DNA from: Rhodoferax ferrireducens
GTDB lineage: Bacteria > Pseudomonadota > Gammaproteobacteria > Burkholderiales > Burkholderiaceae_C
Assembly: GCF_003347515.1 (NCBI RefSeq)
Contig: NZ_QEII01000235.1
Span: forward strand, 1 to 48,024
DNA: 48,024 nucleotides
Direction of reading: 5' to 3'
Made by a program: the position numbers and the translations under genes. The notes under the pieces are model-generated. The model saw only the letters and a list, made by a program, of their open reading frames with translations, was not told where the DNA came from and did not search any database. Each line of letters opens with the position of its first letter. The first letter of the stretch is position 1. This document shows, piece after piece, positions 7,843 to 18,504 of this stretch.

Positions 7843-7872
7843 AGTGTAGCAAACCCCGGGCGTCCCGCTGAC
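7843..7872 (-). promoter_or_regulatory. Possible trpE promoter
   Basis: Reading the minus strand, TTTGCTACACT contains a -10-like TACACT with an upstream TG-type context (TTTGC). The matching -35 region is weak. The predicted start falls on the ATG of the candidate leader peptide. Nothing else in the 365-base gap between trpE and the divergent gene looks as promoter-like. Confidence 0.35.
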
Positions 7873-7982
7873 CATGGCCACCTTGGCCCCGTCATCGAAA
7901 ACCCTGTTGCGCGCCACGGCAAAGCACTTGAAAATGCGGACACCGTCAAAATAGCACGGTCGTTCTATTAATAAGGAATCTC

Positions 7983-8567
7983 ATGCAACGCTTCAAATCC
8001 ATGGCCTTGGCGACGCTCGCTGGCCTCCTCGCCTTCAACGCCCTGGCGGCAAGCGTGGAAATCCACGGCGTCAAGCTGGAAGACAATGCCGACGTGCAGG
8101 GCAGCCGGCTGCAGCTCAACGGCGCGGGCACACGCTACAAGGGACCGTTCAAGGTCTACGTCGCCGGCCTGTACCTGGGCAAGAAAGTCGGCACGCCCGA
8201 TGACGTTGTCAATCAGGCTGGCGCGAAGCGCCTGAGCATCACCATGTTGCGCGACATTGATGCCGCTGAACTGGGCAAGTTGTTGACGCGGGGCATGGAA
8301 GACAACATGAGCAGGAGCGAAATGTCCAAGCTGATCCCTGGCCTGATGCGCATGAGCCAGATCTTCTCGGATCAGAAGAAAATGCTGGCCGGCGACAACT
8401 TCCTGATCGAATGGATCCCCACGAGTGGCAGCGTCATCACGGTCAAGGGCAAGGTGCAGGGCGAGCCCTTCAAGGAGCCCGAATTTTTCAAGGCCTTGAT
8501 GTCGATCTGGCTCGGTCCGGTCCCGGCCGACTGGAAACTCAAGGAGGCGCTGCTGAGCAGCAAGTAA
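7983..8567 (+). CDS. Exported chalcone-isomerase-like protein
   Basis: A 194-residue protein with a signal peptide (MQRFKSMALATLAGLLAFNALA, cleavage likely at ALA-A, residues 20-23). The mature part has the features of the bacterial chalcone-isomerase-like family: VEIHGVKLED near the start, GAGTRYKGPFKVYVAGLYLGKK (about 47-68) and a C-terminal LSIWLGP-type motif (MSIWLGPVPAD). Bacterial members do not sit in flavonoid pathways and their substrate is unknown; some fatty-acid-binding relatives exist. It is preceded by AAGGAATCTC before ATG and transcribed divergently from trpE. Family is fairly sure, function open. Confidence 0.85.
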   Translation: MQRFKSMALATLAGLLAFNALAASVEIHGVKLEDNADVQGSRLQLNGAGTRYKGPFKVYVAGLYLGKKVGTPDDVVNQAGAKRLSITMLRDIDAAELGKLLTRGMEDNMSRSEMSKLIPGLMRMSQIFSDQKKMLAGDNFLIEWIPTSGSVITVKGKVQGEPFKEPEFFKALMSIWLGPVPADWKLKEALLSSK

Positions 8568-8681
8568 GAAATAAACAAGTCGGCGAGGCAGCCGCTTGCG
8601 CCATCCGTTCTTGATATTTGCGGAAAAACACCTGCGCATAGAATGATCCGCGGCGAGTCGTCCAACTGTCTTAGGGTCCCC

Positions 8682-10496
8682 ATGTTCAAGCTATCTTCCT
8701 TCACCATCGCCAAGCGTCTGACACTGCTGATCGTCAGCGCCATTTTGGGTATCGCCCTCCTGGCCGCCATGTTCCTGATCTCGGAGCGGCAATTGATCAT
8801 GGAAGAAAGGCAAAACGCCGTGCGCCAATCGGTCGAAGCGGCGCACGGCTTGGTCGTCCACTTTCACGCCCTGGTGGGCAAGGGAAAAATGTCCGATGAA
8901 GACGCCAAGCAGGGGGCCATGGCGGCGCTGAAAGACTTGCGCTACAGCGGCACCGAGTATTTCTGGATCAATGACATGCAGCCGAAGATGGTGATGCATC
9001 CGATCCGGCCGGAAATGGATGGCAAGGACCAGTCCGACAGCAAGGACCCCAATGGCCAGCGGCTGTTTGTCGAGTTCGTCAACGTGGTGAAAGCCAGCGG
9101 CGCCGGCTTTGTCTACTACCAGTGGCCCAAGCCGGGCAGTGAGCAACCGGTACAGAAGGTCTCTTATGTCAAGGGATTTGCGCCATGGGGCTGGATCATC
9201 GGCTCGGGTGTTTATGTGGACACGGTAGATTCCGTCATCGCCGGCCGGGTCCTCGTTTTTTCTATCGGCGCATTGGTGCTCGCCGGAATTTTGCTGGCCA
9301 TGGGCCTTTTGATTTCACGCAGCATCTCGAAGCAACTCGGCGGCGAGCCGGCGTACGCGACGGACATCACGCACCGGTTGGCCGAAGGCGACCTCACGGT
9401 CCAAATCGCCCTGGCGAACCAGGGGCAGGCCAGCCTGCTCAGCGCGATCGTCGCCATGCGCGACAAGTTTGCGGCCATCGTGAGCCAGGTGCGCCAGGGC
9501 GCCGAAAGCGTGGCCACCGCCAGCGCCGAGATTGCGCAGGGCAACAACGACTTGAGTGCCCGCACCGAGCAACAAGGCAGCGCCCTGGAACAGACCGCCT
9601 CCTCCATGGAGCAGCTCAGCGCCACCGTCAAACAAAACGCCGACAACGCCCGCCAGGCCAACCTGCTGGCCATCAGTGCCTCGACCGTGGCCGTCAAGGG
9701 CGGTGAAGTGGTGTCGCAGGTGGTGGACACCATGAAGGGCATCAACGACGCCTCGCGCAAGATATCCGACATCATTCAAGTCATTGACGGCATTGCCTTC
9801 CAGACCAACATCCTGGCCCTGAACGCGGCGGTGGAAGCGGCGCGCGCCGGCGAGCAGGGCCGCGGCTTTGCCGTGGTGGCCAGTGAAGTGCGCTCCTTGG
9901 CCGGGCGCTCGGCCGAAGCGGCAAAGGAAATCAAGTCCTTGATCAACGCCAGTGTGGAGCGCGTGGCACAGGGCACGACCCTGGTCGACCAGGCCGGCAC
10001 CACCATGACCGAGGTCGTGAGTTCCATCAAACGCGTGACCGACCTCATGGGTGAGATCAGCGCCGCCAGCAGCGAACAAAGTGCCGGCGTGTCGCAGGTC
10101 GGGAACGCGGTGACCCAGATGGACCAGACCACCCAGCAAAATGCGGCGCTGGTCGAAGAGATGGCGGCCGCGGCCAGCAGCCTGAAATCACAGGCACTGG
10201 AACTGGTGCAGACGGTGGCGGTATTCAAGCTGGATGCGCGTGACACGCAGCACGGCATCACGCTCCCCACCGCCGCGGTGCGCTCGCACAAGCCCGGGGC
10301 GCCGCCCTTCAAGGGCACCGAGCGACGTGGGGTTGGCGTGCCCAAGGGCGCGGCAGCCAGATCACCGGCACCCACGCCTGCTGCCAAGGCGTCCGTTACG
10401 CCGGCCAAGATGGTCGTCGCCAGGCCAGCGAGCCCCAAGGCCCCCGTCAAGGCCGCACCTGCCGCCGGCGCTGACTCGGACTGGGAAACCTTTTAA
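8682..10496 (+). CDS. Methyl-accepting chemotaxis protein with periplasmic Cache domain
   Basis: A 604-residue chemoreceptor. The order is transmembrane helix 1 (about residues 12-33), a periplasmic single-Cache domain (about 35-185, with [19 protein letters not shown] and [12 protein letters not shown]), transmembrane helix 2 (about 187-212), a HAMP linker and the long signalling coiled coil with the hairpin tip [21 protein letters not shown] flexible Ala/Pro/Lys-rich tail ends in DWETF, matching the pentapeptide that tethers CheR/CheB in E. coli receptors. The ATG giving [13 protein letters not shown] is preferred over one 13 codons upstream because it puts helix 1 at the normal position. 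The ligand is unknown; small organic acids are common for this Cache type. Confidence 0.95.
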   Translation: MFKLSSFTIAKRLTLLIVSAILGIALLAAMFLISERQLIMEERQNAVRQSVEAAHGLVVHFHALVGKGKMSDEDAKQGAMAALKDLRYSGTEYFWINDMQPKMVMHPIRPEMDGKDQSDSKDPNGQRLFVEFVNVVKASGAGFVYYQWPKPGSEQPVQKVSYVKGFAPWGWIIGSGVYVDTVDSVIAGRVLVFSIGALVLAGILLAMGLLISRSISKQLGGEPAYATDITHRLAEGDLTVQIALANQGQASLLSAIVAMRDKFAAIVSQVRQGAESVATASAEIAQGNNDLSARTEQQGSALEQTASSMEQLSATVKQNADNARQANLLAISASTVAVKGGEVVSQVVDTMKGINDASRKISDIIQVIDGIAFQTNILALNAAVEAARAGEQGRGFAVVASEVRSLAGRSAEAAKEIKSLINASVERVAQGTTLVDQAGTTMTEVVSSIKRVTDLMGEISAASSEQSAGVSQVGNAVTQMDQTTQQNAALVEEMAAAASSLKSQALELVQTVAVFKLDARDTQHGITLPTAAVRSHKPGAPPFKGTERRGVGVPKGAAARSPAPTPAAKASVTPAKMVVARPASPKAPVKAAPAAGADSDWETF

Positions 10497-11230
10497 GCCG
10501 GGATCAGGCTCTGCAATGAATCGGTAAATCCATCGGCATCCACGGCGCGAATGGGCTCGCCGTGGTTATAGCCGTAGGTGACCAGTAACACCGGGCAACC
10601 GGCCGCCCGGGCCGCCTGGGCGTCGTTGCTCGAATCACCAATCATCAGGGTGCGCTGCGGCGAGCTTCCCAGTGCCTCGCAGGTTTTGAGCAGTGGCAGG
10701 GGATCGGGCTTTTTACGCTCAAACGCATCGCCGCCAAAGGTCAGATCGAAAAATCCATCCAGGCCCTTGGCTTTGAGCAGCGCCAGGGCAAACGCCGTGG
10801 GCTTGTTGGTCAGGCACGCCAGCTTCAAGCCGCGGGCCTTGAGATAGCCGAGCCCGGCCACGACACCGGCGTAGACCTCCGCGTGCTGGCCGTTGATGCG
10901 CTGGTAGTGACGCTGGTAGCTGGGCCAGGCCTGCAGATAGAGATGCGCCAGTTCATCGCTTTGCCGTCCGGCCGCTGGTTGCTCATTTCCTCTTAAATTA
11001 ATAGCCTCCTGCGCAGAATGGACGAGGGCCAGAACGCTTTTTATCAAATGCTCCGAGCCTTTGCCGACCAGGCGCATGACGGTGGCGCGGTCCACCTGGT
11101 GGCGATCAAAAGGTGGCGACAAATCGCCCAGCATGGCGTTGAGTGCGACTCCGAAATCGCCCAGGGTGTCGACCATCGTACCGTCCAGGTCGACGATGAC
11201 CGCGTCCACATCAAAGTGGTTCAAGTTCAT
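10493..11230 (-). CDS. gph: Phosphoglycolate phosphatase (HAD superfamily)
   Basis: This phosphatase removes phosphate from 2-phosphoglycolate formed in DNA repair or by Rubisco oxygenation. HAD motif I is [12 protein letters not shown] (about residues 9-20), motif II is in CLTNKP, and motifs III/IV are KKPDPLPLL and MIGDSSND. The helical cap contains [10 protein letters not shown], encoded by an antisense copy of repeat A, so the cap is locally lengthened. I chose the ATG giving [11 protein letters not shown]; a longer reading adds an unrelated leader. Its stop overlaps the chemoreceptor stop tail to tail. Other HAD substrates are possible. Confidence 0.88.
   Translation of the reverse strand: MNLNHFDVDAVIVDLDGTMVDTLGDFGVALNAMLGDLSPPFDRHQVDRATVMRLVGKGSEHLIKSVLALVHSAQEAINLRGNEQPAAGRQSDELAHLYLQAWPSYQRHYQRINGQHAEVYAGVVAGLGYLKARGLKLACLTNKPTAFALALLKAKGLDGFFDLTFGGDAFERKKPDPLPLLKTCEALGSSPQRTLMIGDSSNDAQAARAAGCPVLLVTYGYNHGEPIRAVDADGFTDSLQSLIPA
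10989..11032 (+). repeat. Dispersed repeat A, copy 5 (inside gph)
   Basis: The plus strand shows TCTTAAATTAATAGCCTCC and GGACGAGGGCCAGA at the spacing of the other copies. It lies antisense to gph and encodes part of the cap domain. Confidence 0.65.
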
Positions 11231-11326
11231 GGATTTCACAGCAAGCCCAACAGATCGAGCCAGCCAGTTTACTTGGCTTGTCCCTGCCAGCCGGGTCACC
11301 CCGGATGACAGGGACACGCCGCGCGC

Positions 11327-12409
11327 CTAGAACGAGTGCTTGATGCCCACGTTCAGCAGCGTGGCGTTGGTGTTGGCACTGGTGCCGCCCGCCACGATGG
11401 TCGTCAGGAGATTCGCATTGGCATCGGCATCCACATAGGCGAGCGTGGCGTACAGGGTGGTGCGTTTGGACAAGGCGTATTCATCGCTCAGGATGAATGA
11501 GGTGGTCTTGTTGGTATCGGCATTTTTGTCCCGACCATAGTAGACGGCGGCGATCACGGTGTTGTTCGACGCGAGTTTCCAGTCCAGGCCCAGGCCAACA
11601 ACCTCCACATTGCTGACCTCGCTCCCGGCGGCATCCTTGTTCGTGCCACGCAGGTAGTTGAGCTTGCCGGTCAAGGCGCCCAGGGTGTAGCCCGCGCCCA
11701 CCGAGTACACGGCGCTCAGGCGCTCGGACGTGTTGGCCCGATTGGTCGCCTGGTAAGCGGCTGACAAGGAGACCGGGCCGGCGTAACTTGCACCCAGCGC
11801 CAGCACGGCGCCGCCGGTCGGGCCGACCGGGTTGTTTTCAGCCACGCTGTAACCCAGCGCCAGGTTCACCGGACCCACGGTGTTGCTGTAGGAAATGGCG
11901 TTGTGCAGGAACACGCCGACATCGCTGTTGGTGTTGGGGCCGGCCAGAACGCCCGAGTTGTAAGCCCATGAATACAGGCCGGAAAAGTTCTCGCGCAAAC
12001 CGCGCGGATCGGTCGCGGCAAAAGCCAGGACCGCCGGACTGTACATGGTGCCCAGGGTCAAGGTACCCAGGCTGGCCGATGACAGGCCGATATTCGCCTG
12101 CCGGCGGAACAGCGGGCCAACGGAGGCGCCGGTGTCGGCGGAAAAGTGCGATTCCAGATTGAAATTGGCCTTCAGGCCGTTACCCAGATCTTCCGAGCCA
12201 CGAAAGCCCCAGATGCTGGGAGCGATGCCGCCGTTGTAGACCTGGGTCGTGGACACCGTAGGCGCCGCATTGTTTTGCCACAGCAAGCCCAAATCGACAT
12301 TGCCGTAAACCGTCACCGAGCTTTGGGCCGCTGCCGCGCCGCAAACCAGCGCCAGGGCCGCCATGGCCACCCATTTTTTCTGCATTGAATGCTTCACCAT
12401 CTCGCTCAT
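11327..12409 (-). CDS. Gram-negative porin (beta-proteobacterial type)
   Basis: A 360-residue outer-membrane trimeric porin of the Neisseria/Bordetella/Burkholderia kind. It has a signal peptide ending ALVCGAAAAQ, the first strand SSVTVYGNVDLGLL, the GFRGSEDLGNGLKANF segment, many alternating beta strands and the terminal SF needed for outer-membrane assembly. The start MSEMVKHSMQ was chosen because AGGAG lies seven bases ahead; a longer frame lacks a site. It provides diffusion of small hydrophilic solutes; selectivity cannot be read. A convergent-free promoter region of about 375 bases lies upstream. Confidence 0.93.
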   Translation of the reverse strand: MSEMVKHSMQKKWVAMAALALVCGAAAAQSSVTVYGNVDLGLLWQNNAAPTVSTTQVYNGGIAPSIWGFRGSEDLGNGLKANFNLESHFSADTGASVGPLFRRQANIGLSSASLGTLTLGTMYSPAVLAFAATDPRGLRENFSGLYSWAYNSGVLAGPNTNSDVGVFLHNAISYSNTVGPVNLALGYSVAENNPVGPTGGAVLALGASYAGPVSLSAAYQATNRANTSERLSAVYSVGAGYTLGALTGKLNYLRGTNKDAAGSEVSNVEVVGLGLDWKLASNNTVIAAVYYGRDKNADTNKTTSFILSDEYALSKRTTLYATLAYVDADANANLLTTIVAGGTSANTNATLLNVGIKHSF

Positions 12410-12786
12410 TAAATAGCTCCTCGTCGTTGTTTGTAAAAAGTCACGCAACTGTTTGTGACAACTCGTCACCGCAAAATGCGTGCCGGATGGCCGGGCGGCG
12501 GGATAGCGGGGCGTCGGTTTTCGCAAATTGCGACAGAGTTGCACAGCCAAGCATCGGGCGCGCAGGCCGCGCTCGCTGGGCAAAGGCGCTTGGGAGCGAT
12601 ACGGAAAGGCGTCGGACCAGGCTGGCTAGAGAACACGGGGATGCGCCAGCGGCGTCAAATCACAGCGATACAAGCCCGTTCCAAATTGGATCAAGTTGTT
12701 TCAGCCGCCCGGGGTGAGCGTCAACAACAAGACATCGACTTCGGGTTTACCTTGATCCGGGGGCTGAACGAAACCCGGGCCCTGCG
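12410..12786. other. Intergenic region between gspF and porin
   Basis: About 375 bases separate the gspF stop from the porin start. Near the porin is an inverted repeat GTGAC-GAGTT-GTCAC (about 12453-12467), a possible operator. I see no convincing gene, tRNA or terminator; open frames here have no sensible start or composition. Confidence 0.5.
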
Positions 12787-14025
12787 CTACTTCACCAACT
12801 GGTTGAGTTGAATGATGGGCAGCAGCACGGCCAGCACGATCAGCATGACCACCACGCCCATGGCCACGATCAGCAGCGGCTCCAGCAGGGTGGCGAGCTG
12901 CATGGCGCGGCGCGCGACTTCGGTGCCCAGTTGCGTGGCAGCGCGCTGCAGCATCAGCGGCAGCTGGCCGGTTTGCTCGCCCAGACGGGCGAACATGGCG
13001 AGCAGACCGGGAAAGCGTTTCTTTTGCGCCAGCGCCGAGGCCAGCGGCGCGCCTTCGCGTACCAGCACCAGCGCATCCAGCGCGTCGGCGCGCATGGCGC
13101 GGTTGGACAGGGTTTCGGCCGCCGCCTGCAAGGCCTTCAGGATCGGCACGCCGGCCGCAGCGAGCATGGCCAGGGTGCTGGCAAAACGCGCGGTGTTGTA
13201 GCTGCGCGCCAGTTTGCCCAGAATCGGCAGGTTCAGCCAGGCACCATCAAACTTTTCACGAAATACGGGCTTAGCCAGCGCAAAACGTGCGCCGATAACT
13301 ATCAAAACAATAGCAAGTAGCATCAACCAGCCATAGCTGCGCACGAAGTCACTCAGGCCGATCATGAGCACGGTCAGCAAGGGCAATGCCCGCTTGCTGC
13401 CGGCAAACACATGGGCCACCTGCGGCACCACGTAGGTGACGAGGAACAACACGATGGCGATCGCCACCAGGGTCACGATGGCCGGGTACAGCGCCGCGCC
13501 GATGAGCTTGGCCTTGAGCGCCTGCTGCTCTTCCAGGTCGTCGGCCAGGCGCTCCAGCACCAGGCCGAGCTTGCCGCTTTGCTCGCCGGCACCGATCACG
13601 GCCACAAAAATAGCGGAGAACTCCCGCGGATGCAGTCCCAGGGCCCGGGCAAAGGTCGAGCCGCCGTTGACCTCGGCGCGCAGGGAAGCCACCAGATGGC
13701 GTTCACCCTCCCGCTCGGCCTCGTCCGACAGCGAAGTCAGCGCCCGCTCCAGCGGCAGGCCGGACGAGACCAGCCCAGCCAGCTGGCGCGTCCACACGCC
13801 CAGGCCGTTGGCGTTGAAAACCCGGCGCCTGAAAGCCCGACCGCCCAGACCCGAGCCGGCCTGACCCGGCATCTGAGTGGAATCGGCGCCGACGCTATCG
13901 ACCTTCAAAGGCACCATGGCCTGGCCGCGCAGCAGGCCGCGCGCCGCCTTGGCCGAGTCGGCCTCGATCACGCCTTTGCGGGTGTGCCCCTCGGCGGTCA
14001 GGGCTTCAAATGAATAGACCGGCAT
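12787..14025 (-). CDS. gspF: Type II secretion inner-membrane platform protein GspF
   Basis: A 412-residue polytopic protein that links the cytoplasmic ATPase to the pseudopilus. It begins MPVYSFEALTAEGHTRKGVIEADS, the normal GspF start, and has two T2SSF helical domains (about residues 75-200 and 280-400), each followed by hydrophobic segments, with the FARLGEQTGQLP motif in the second. Hydrophobic segment LLAIVLIVIGARFA overlaps a half copy of repeat A. It is the last gene of the gsp minus-strand cluster and is separated from gspE by repeat B rather than the usual few bases. Confidence 0.95.
   Translation of the reverse strand: MPVYSFEALTAEGHTRKGVIEADSAKAARGLLRGQAMVPLKVDSVGADSTQMPGQAGSGLGGRAFRRRVFNANGLGVWTRQLAGLVSSGLPLERALTSLSDEAEREGERHLVASLRAEVNGGSTFARALGLHPREFSAIFVAVIGAGEQSGKLGLVLERLADDLEEQQALKAKLIGAALYPAIVTLVAIAIVLFLVTYVVPQVAHVFAGSKRALPLLTVLMIGLSDFVRSYGWLMLLAIVLIVIGARFALAKPVFREKFDGAWLNLPILGKLARSYNTARFASTLAMLAAAGVPILKALQAAAETLSNRAMRADALDALVLVREGAPLASALAQKKRFPGLLAMFARLGEQTGQLPLMLQRAATQLGTEVARRAMQLATLLEPLLIVAMGVVVMLIVLAVLLPIIQLNQLVK
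13297..13321 (+). repeat. Dispersed repeat A, partial copy 6 (inside gspF)
   Basis: The plus strand has AACTATCAAAACAATAGCAAG, matching only the left half of the family. It is antisense to gspF and encodes part of a transmembrane segment. It is the weakest of the copies listed. Confidence 0.4.
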
Positions 14026-14059
14026 GGCGTTGCTCTACGTTATTCCGCAGGCGGGCCGC

Positions 14060-14135
14060 AGCGCCGGGCCGCCCCCAGCAAGGCCGGACCCCTCGGGGGG
14101 CAGCGCAGTACACGAAGTGACAAGCGTGGGGGCGC
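14060..14135 (-). repeat. Dispersed repeat B, copy 2 (between gspE and gspF)
   Basis: The minus strand contains CCCCCACGCTTGTCACTTCG, GCTGCCCCCCGAGGGGTCC and GGGCGGCCCGGCGC, the same ordered blocks as the copy in ltaE. It fills most of the 114-base gap that interrupts an otherwise tightly packed operon. The CCCCCCGAGGGG core is self-complementary and could form a hairpin. Confidence 0.8.
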
Positions 14136-14139
14136 CATA

Positions 14140-15531
<1,392 letters not shown>

Positions 15532-15549
15532 GGCAGACCGATGTTCGGC

Positions 15550-17679
15550 TCAGGGTAGCGTCGAGGTGCCCGGGGGCGTGGCCGGCGGCAGCACCGGCTG
15601 CAGCAGCGGCAGGGCCGGCAATTGCGGCGACTCGTTGATGTTCAGCACACTGCTGGGCGCCGGCTGCGCGTCCTTCAGGCCGGCGCGCATCAGGTCGTAG
15701 CGGTCCACCGACAGGCGGTCGGTGGCTTGCGCGTCGCGCACCACCACCGGCCGCAGGAACACCATCAGGTTGGTCTTCTTGCGCCCGCGCGCCTCGCTTT
15801 TGAACAGATTGCCAAAAAACGGCACGTCGCCCAGGCCCGGCACCTTGTCCTGGTTGCCGGTGTACGTGTCCTGCAACAGCCCGCCCAGCACCACGATGTT
15901 GCCGTCATCGACCAGCACGGTCGACTCGATGGTGCGCTTGTTGGTGGTCGGGCCGTTGGCCGCCAGCTCGGTGCCGGCCTTGACCGCCGAGGTCTCCTGG
16001 TAGATTACCAGCTTGACGGTGCCGTTCTCGTTGATTTGCGGCCTGACCTTGAGCGTCAGGCCCACGTCCTTGCGCTCGACCGTGGTGAAGGGGTTGACCG
16101 AGTTGCCGCTGGTGTTGTTGCTGGTGTAGGAGCCGGTGACGAAGGGCACGTTCTCGCCGATCACGATCTTCGCCTCCTCGTTGTCCAGGGTCAGCAAATT
16201 GGGCGTGGACAGCACGTTGCCGCTGCCGCTGGACTCCAGGAAATTCGCCAGGAAGCCCAGCACGTAAACCCCGTTGGTCTTGCGCGCCGCGCCAATGTTG
16301 AGACCGGTCCCCGGCGCCACGGTGCCGCTGGCGGCCCCGGTCGCCAGGTTGATGATGTTCTTGCCGGCGGCGCCGAAATTGGTCCCCAGCAGGCCAATCA
16401 CGCCGTCGCCGTTCTGGCCCAGGGCGCCCTGCCACTGGATGCCGAATTCGGCCGCGCGGTCGGTGTTCACCTCGACGATCAGGCTCTCCACCAGCACCTG
16501 GGCGCGGCGGCCATCGAGCTTGTCGATGACGGCGCGCAACTGGCGGTACTGCGGCTCCGGCGCGGTGATGATGAGCGCATTGGCGGCCGTATCGGCCTGC
16601 ACCTGGCCGCCGGTGGACGCCGCCGGCGTGGACGACCCGGAAGACGTCGCCATGCCCGCCGGGCTGGTGGCGCTGGCACTGGTGCTGGTGGCACCCGTGC
16701 TCGCGGCCGCGGTGCGGACCTCGCCGGTGATGGCGGCGCGCAAGGTGGCGGCCAGCTTGGTGGCATCGGCATTCTTCAGGTACACCACATGGATGTTGCC
16801 GGCGTCGCCATTGCCGCTGGCGGCGTTCGGCTGGTCGAGCTTGCTCACCAGGGACTTGACCAGTGCGACCCGGGCCGGGTTGGCGGCGCGCAGGATCAGG
16901 CTGTTCGAGCGCGGCTCGGCGATCAGCGTGGTCTTGAACGAGGTGTCGGCCTGGCCGGCCACGGCCGTGCCACCCGAGGACTCCACCAGCCGCAGCACCA
17001 GCGGCGCCAGATCGACGGCAATCGCATGCTTGAGCGGCAGCACCTCCACATCGCTGGCATTCGACACATCCATGGCGGCGATGATGCGCGCCATGCGGCG
17101 CAGGTTGTCAGCGTAGTCGGTGATGACCAGCGAGTTGGTGCCAGGATTGGCGTTGATGGTGTTGTTGGGGCTGATCAGCGGGCGCAGGATGGGCACCATG
17201 TTGTTGGCCGACTCGAAGTTGAGCTTGAAGATCTGCGTGCTGATCTGGTTGCCCAGGGCGCCGCCGCCGACGCCGCCCTCGCTGACCGTCACCGCGCCGC
17301 TTTGCAGCTTGGCATCGGCCTCGGGCACGACCTTGTACAAACCGGCCGACTCGACCATGGTGAAGCCCTGCAGCCGCAGCGCGGCGAGGAACTGGTTCAT
17401 CGCCACCAGGCGGCTCACCGGTTTTTCGGTCACCAGCGTCAGCGTGCCCTTGACGCGCGGGTCCACCACCACATTGACGCCGGTGATGCCGGCCATGGCC
17501 CGCGCCACGGCTTCGATCTCGGCGTTGCTGAAGTTCAGCGTGACCGGTTCGCCCGCCTTGACGGCCATTGTCTGCGCCTGCAAATTTATGGAAAAAAGAC
17601 CTGTAGCCACCGCCAATACAGCGTGAGCAGCTATTAAACAGAGAGCAGATCGAGACGTCTGGAAAAAACGAGATTTCAT
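15550..17679 (-). CDS. gspD: Type II secretion outer-membrane secretin GspD
   Basis: The 709-residue protein forms the outer-membrane gate. After the signal peptide come an N0 domain (VTLNFSNAEIEAVARAMAGI), N1-N3 repeats with EVLPLKHA and VYLKNADATKLAATLR, a Ser/Thr/Ala-rich linker (about 340-370), and the secretin domain with VPGLGDVPFFGNLFKS and the terminal MVFLRPVVV. The hydrophobic core of the signal peptide, LIAAHAVLAVATG, is encoded by a sense copy of repeat A, so a repeat appears to have been built into the export signal. The gene follows gspN by six bases. Confidence 0.96.
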   Translation of the reverse strand: MKSRFFQTSRSALCLIAAHAVLAVATGLFSINLQAQTMAVKAGEPVTLNFSNAEIEAVARAMAGITGVNVVVDPRVKGTLTLVTEKPVSRLVAMNQFLAALRLQGFTMVESAGLYKVVPEADAKLQSGAVTVSEGGVGGGALGNQISTQIFKLNFESANNMVPILRPLISPNNTINANPGTNSLVITDYADNLRRMARIIAAMDVSNASDVEVLPLKHAIAVDLAPLVLRLVESSGGTAVAGQADTSFKTTLIAEPRSNSLILRAANPARVALVKSLVSKLDQPNAASGNGDAGNIHVVYLKNADATKLAATLRAAITGEVRTAAASTGATSTSASATSPAGMATSSGSSTPAASTGGQVQADTAANALIITAPEPQYRQLRAVIDKLDGRRAQVLVESLIVEVNTDRAAEFGIQWQGALGQNGDGVIGLLGTNFGAAGKNIINLATGAASGTVAPGTGLNIGAARKTNGVYVLGFLANFLESSGSGNVLSTPNLLTLDNEEAKIVIGENVPFVTGSYTSNNTSGNSVNPFTTVERKDVGLTLKVRPQINENGTVKLVIYQETSAVKAGTELAANGPTTNKRTIESTVLVDDGNIVVLGGLLQDTYTGNQDKVPGLGDVPFFGNLFKSEARGRKKTNLMVFLRPVVVRDAQATDRLSVDRYDLMRAGLKDAQPAPSSVLNINESPQLPALPLLQPVLPPATPPGTSTLP
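17599..17650 (-). repeat. Dispersed repeat A, copy 7 (gspD signal peptide)
   Basis: The minus strand shows TGTTTAATAGCTGCTCACGC and GGTGGCTACAGGTC, in the same frame as the lysE and thiL copies. It encodes the hydrophobic core of the GspD signal sequence. Confidence 0.75.
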
Positions 17680-17685
17680 ACGGAT

Positions 17686-18492
17686 TCAACCCACTTTGAT
17701 GATGGCGCGTGCGCCATCGCGCCGCCCGATGATATTCAGGAGATTGGACACGGCGTCCAGGTGCTCGGGCGTGGCACTGGCCACGCCGTCAAACCGGAGC
17801 GTGGCGCCCACCCATTGGCCGCGGCCCGACAGCTGCAGATTGCCATCCAGGGTGTCGAGCTGCAGCGTCGGCGTCGCACCGCCCAGCACGGTGATGCGGT
17901 AACTGCCCATGGGCTTGAGCGTGGACAGGCGCGACGAGATCTGCATCGCGTCGAGCTGGGCGCGCCCGGCCATGAGCAGGCGCCCGGCCGCCCATTCCAG
18001 GCTCAGTCCCTGGGTCGACAACATCAGCTGGCCCTCGGCCTGCACCGTGTTCCACGGCGTGCCCAGGCCGGCCAGCCATTGCGCCGGCCACTGCGACAGG
18101 CTGTCCGCCAGCACCAAGTGGGCACCGCCCCAGCGCGGTTCCAACTTGAAGCGCCAGGCTTGCTGCATGCAGCAGTCGGCCCGCAAGTCGGCCTGCAGGC
18201 CCGACCAGTCGGGGCGCAGCCGCCAGCTCAGGCGCCCGGGCAAGGCGGCGGCATCCGCGCTGCCGGCGCCACCGGTCAGCACCAGCCGGGCCGAGCCCTG
18301 CCAGAGCGTGCCGCGGGCATCCTCCAAAACGACCCGCCCCTGGCTGGCCGCTTGCAGCGCGCCGGTCAGCCAGCGGGCCGGCGCATTCAGCAAGGTCGCC
18401 AGCACCAGCCCCAGCAAGGCGCCGGCCCAGGCCCAAGCCCAGGGCGCTGTCATGGGACGATTCGTTGAAGCCAAAGGATAAGTACGCGACAT
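17686..18492 (-). CDS. gspN: Type II secretion protein GspN
   Basis: A 268-residue inner-membrane-anchored periplasmic protein of the T2SS N family. One N-terminal transmembrane helix (WAWAWAGALLGLVLATLL, about residues 18-35) is followed by a beta-rich periplasmic domain with ARGTLWQGSARL and LSWRLRPDWSGLQ, characteristic of GspN. Its exact role in secretion is not settled and many T2SS lack it. Two starts are possible, MSRTYPL (used here) and MTAPWAW 13 codons later. It lies between gspM and gspD with short gaps. Confidence 0.88.
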   Translation of the reverse strand: MSRTYPLASTNRPMTAPWAWAWAGALLGLVLATLLNAPARWLTGALQAASQGRVVLEDARGTLWQGSARLVLTGGAGSADAAALPGRLSWRLRPDWSGLQADLRADCCMQQAWRFKLEPRWGGAHLVLADSLSQWPAQWLAGLGTPWNTVQAEGQLMLSTQGLSLEWAAGRLLMAGRAQLDAMQISSRLSTLKPMGSYRITVLGGATPTLQLDTLDGNLQLSGRGQWVGATLRFDGVASATPEHLDAVSNLLNIIGRRDGARAIIKVG

Positions 18493-18504
18493 GGGACGGC
18501 GGGA

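Noticed and set aside
12405..12432. Repeat A-like AAATAGCTCCTCGTCG at the porin start
   Set aside because: The match is confined to about ten bases and includes the ribosome-binding site of the porin, so chance similarity is more likely.
12455..12811. Open frame of 118 codons upstream of the porin, plus strand
   Set aside because: No ribosome-binding site or recognisable domain, and it runs into the end of gspF. It is best seen as chance in G+C-rich DNA.
15622..17637. Long open frame (about 671 codons) on the plus strand opposite gspD
   Set aside because: It is rich in His, Arg, Gln and Gly without any family motif, as expected for the complement of a high-G+C gene. GspD is unambiguous on the other strand.
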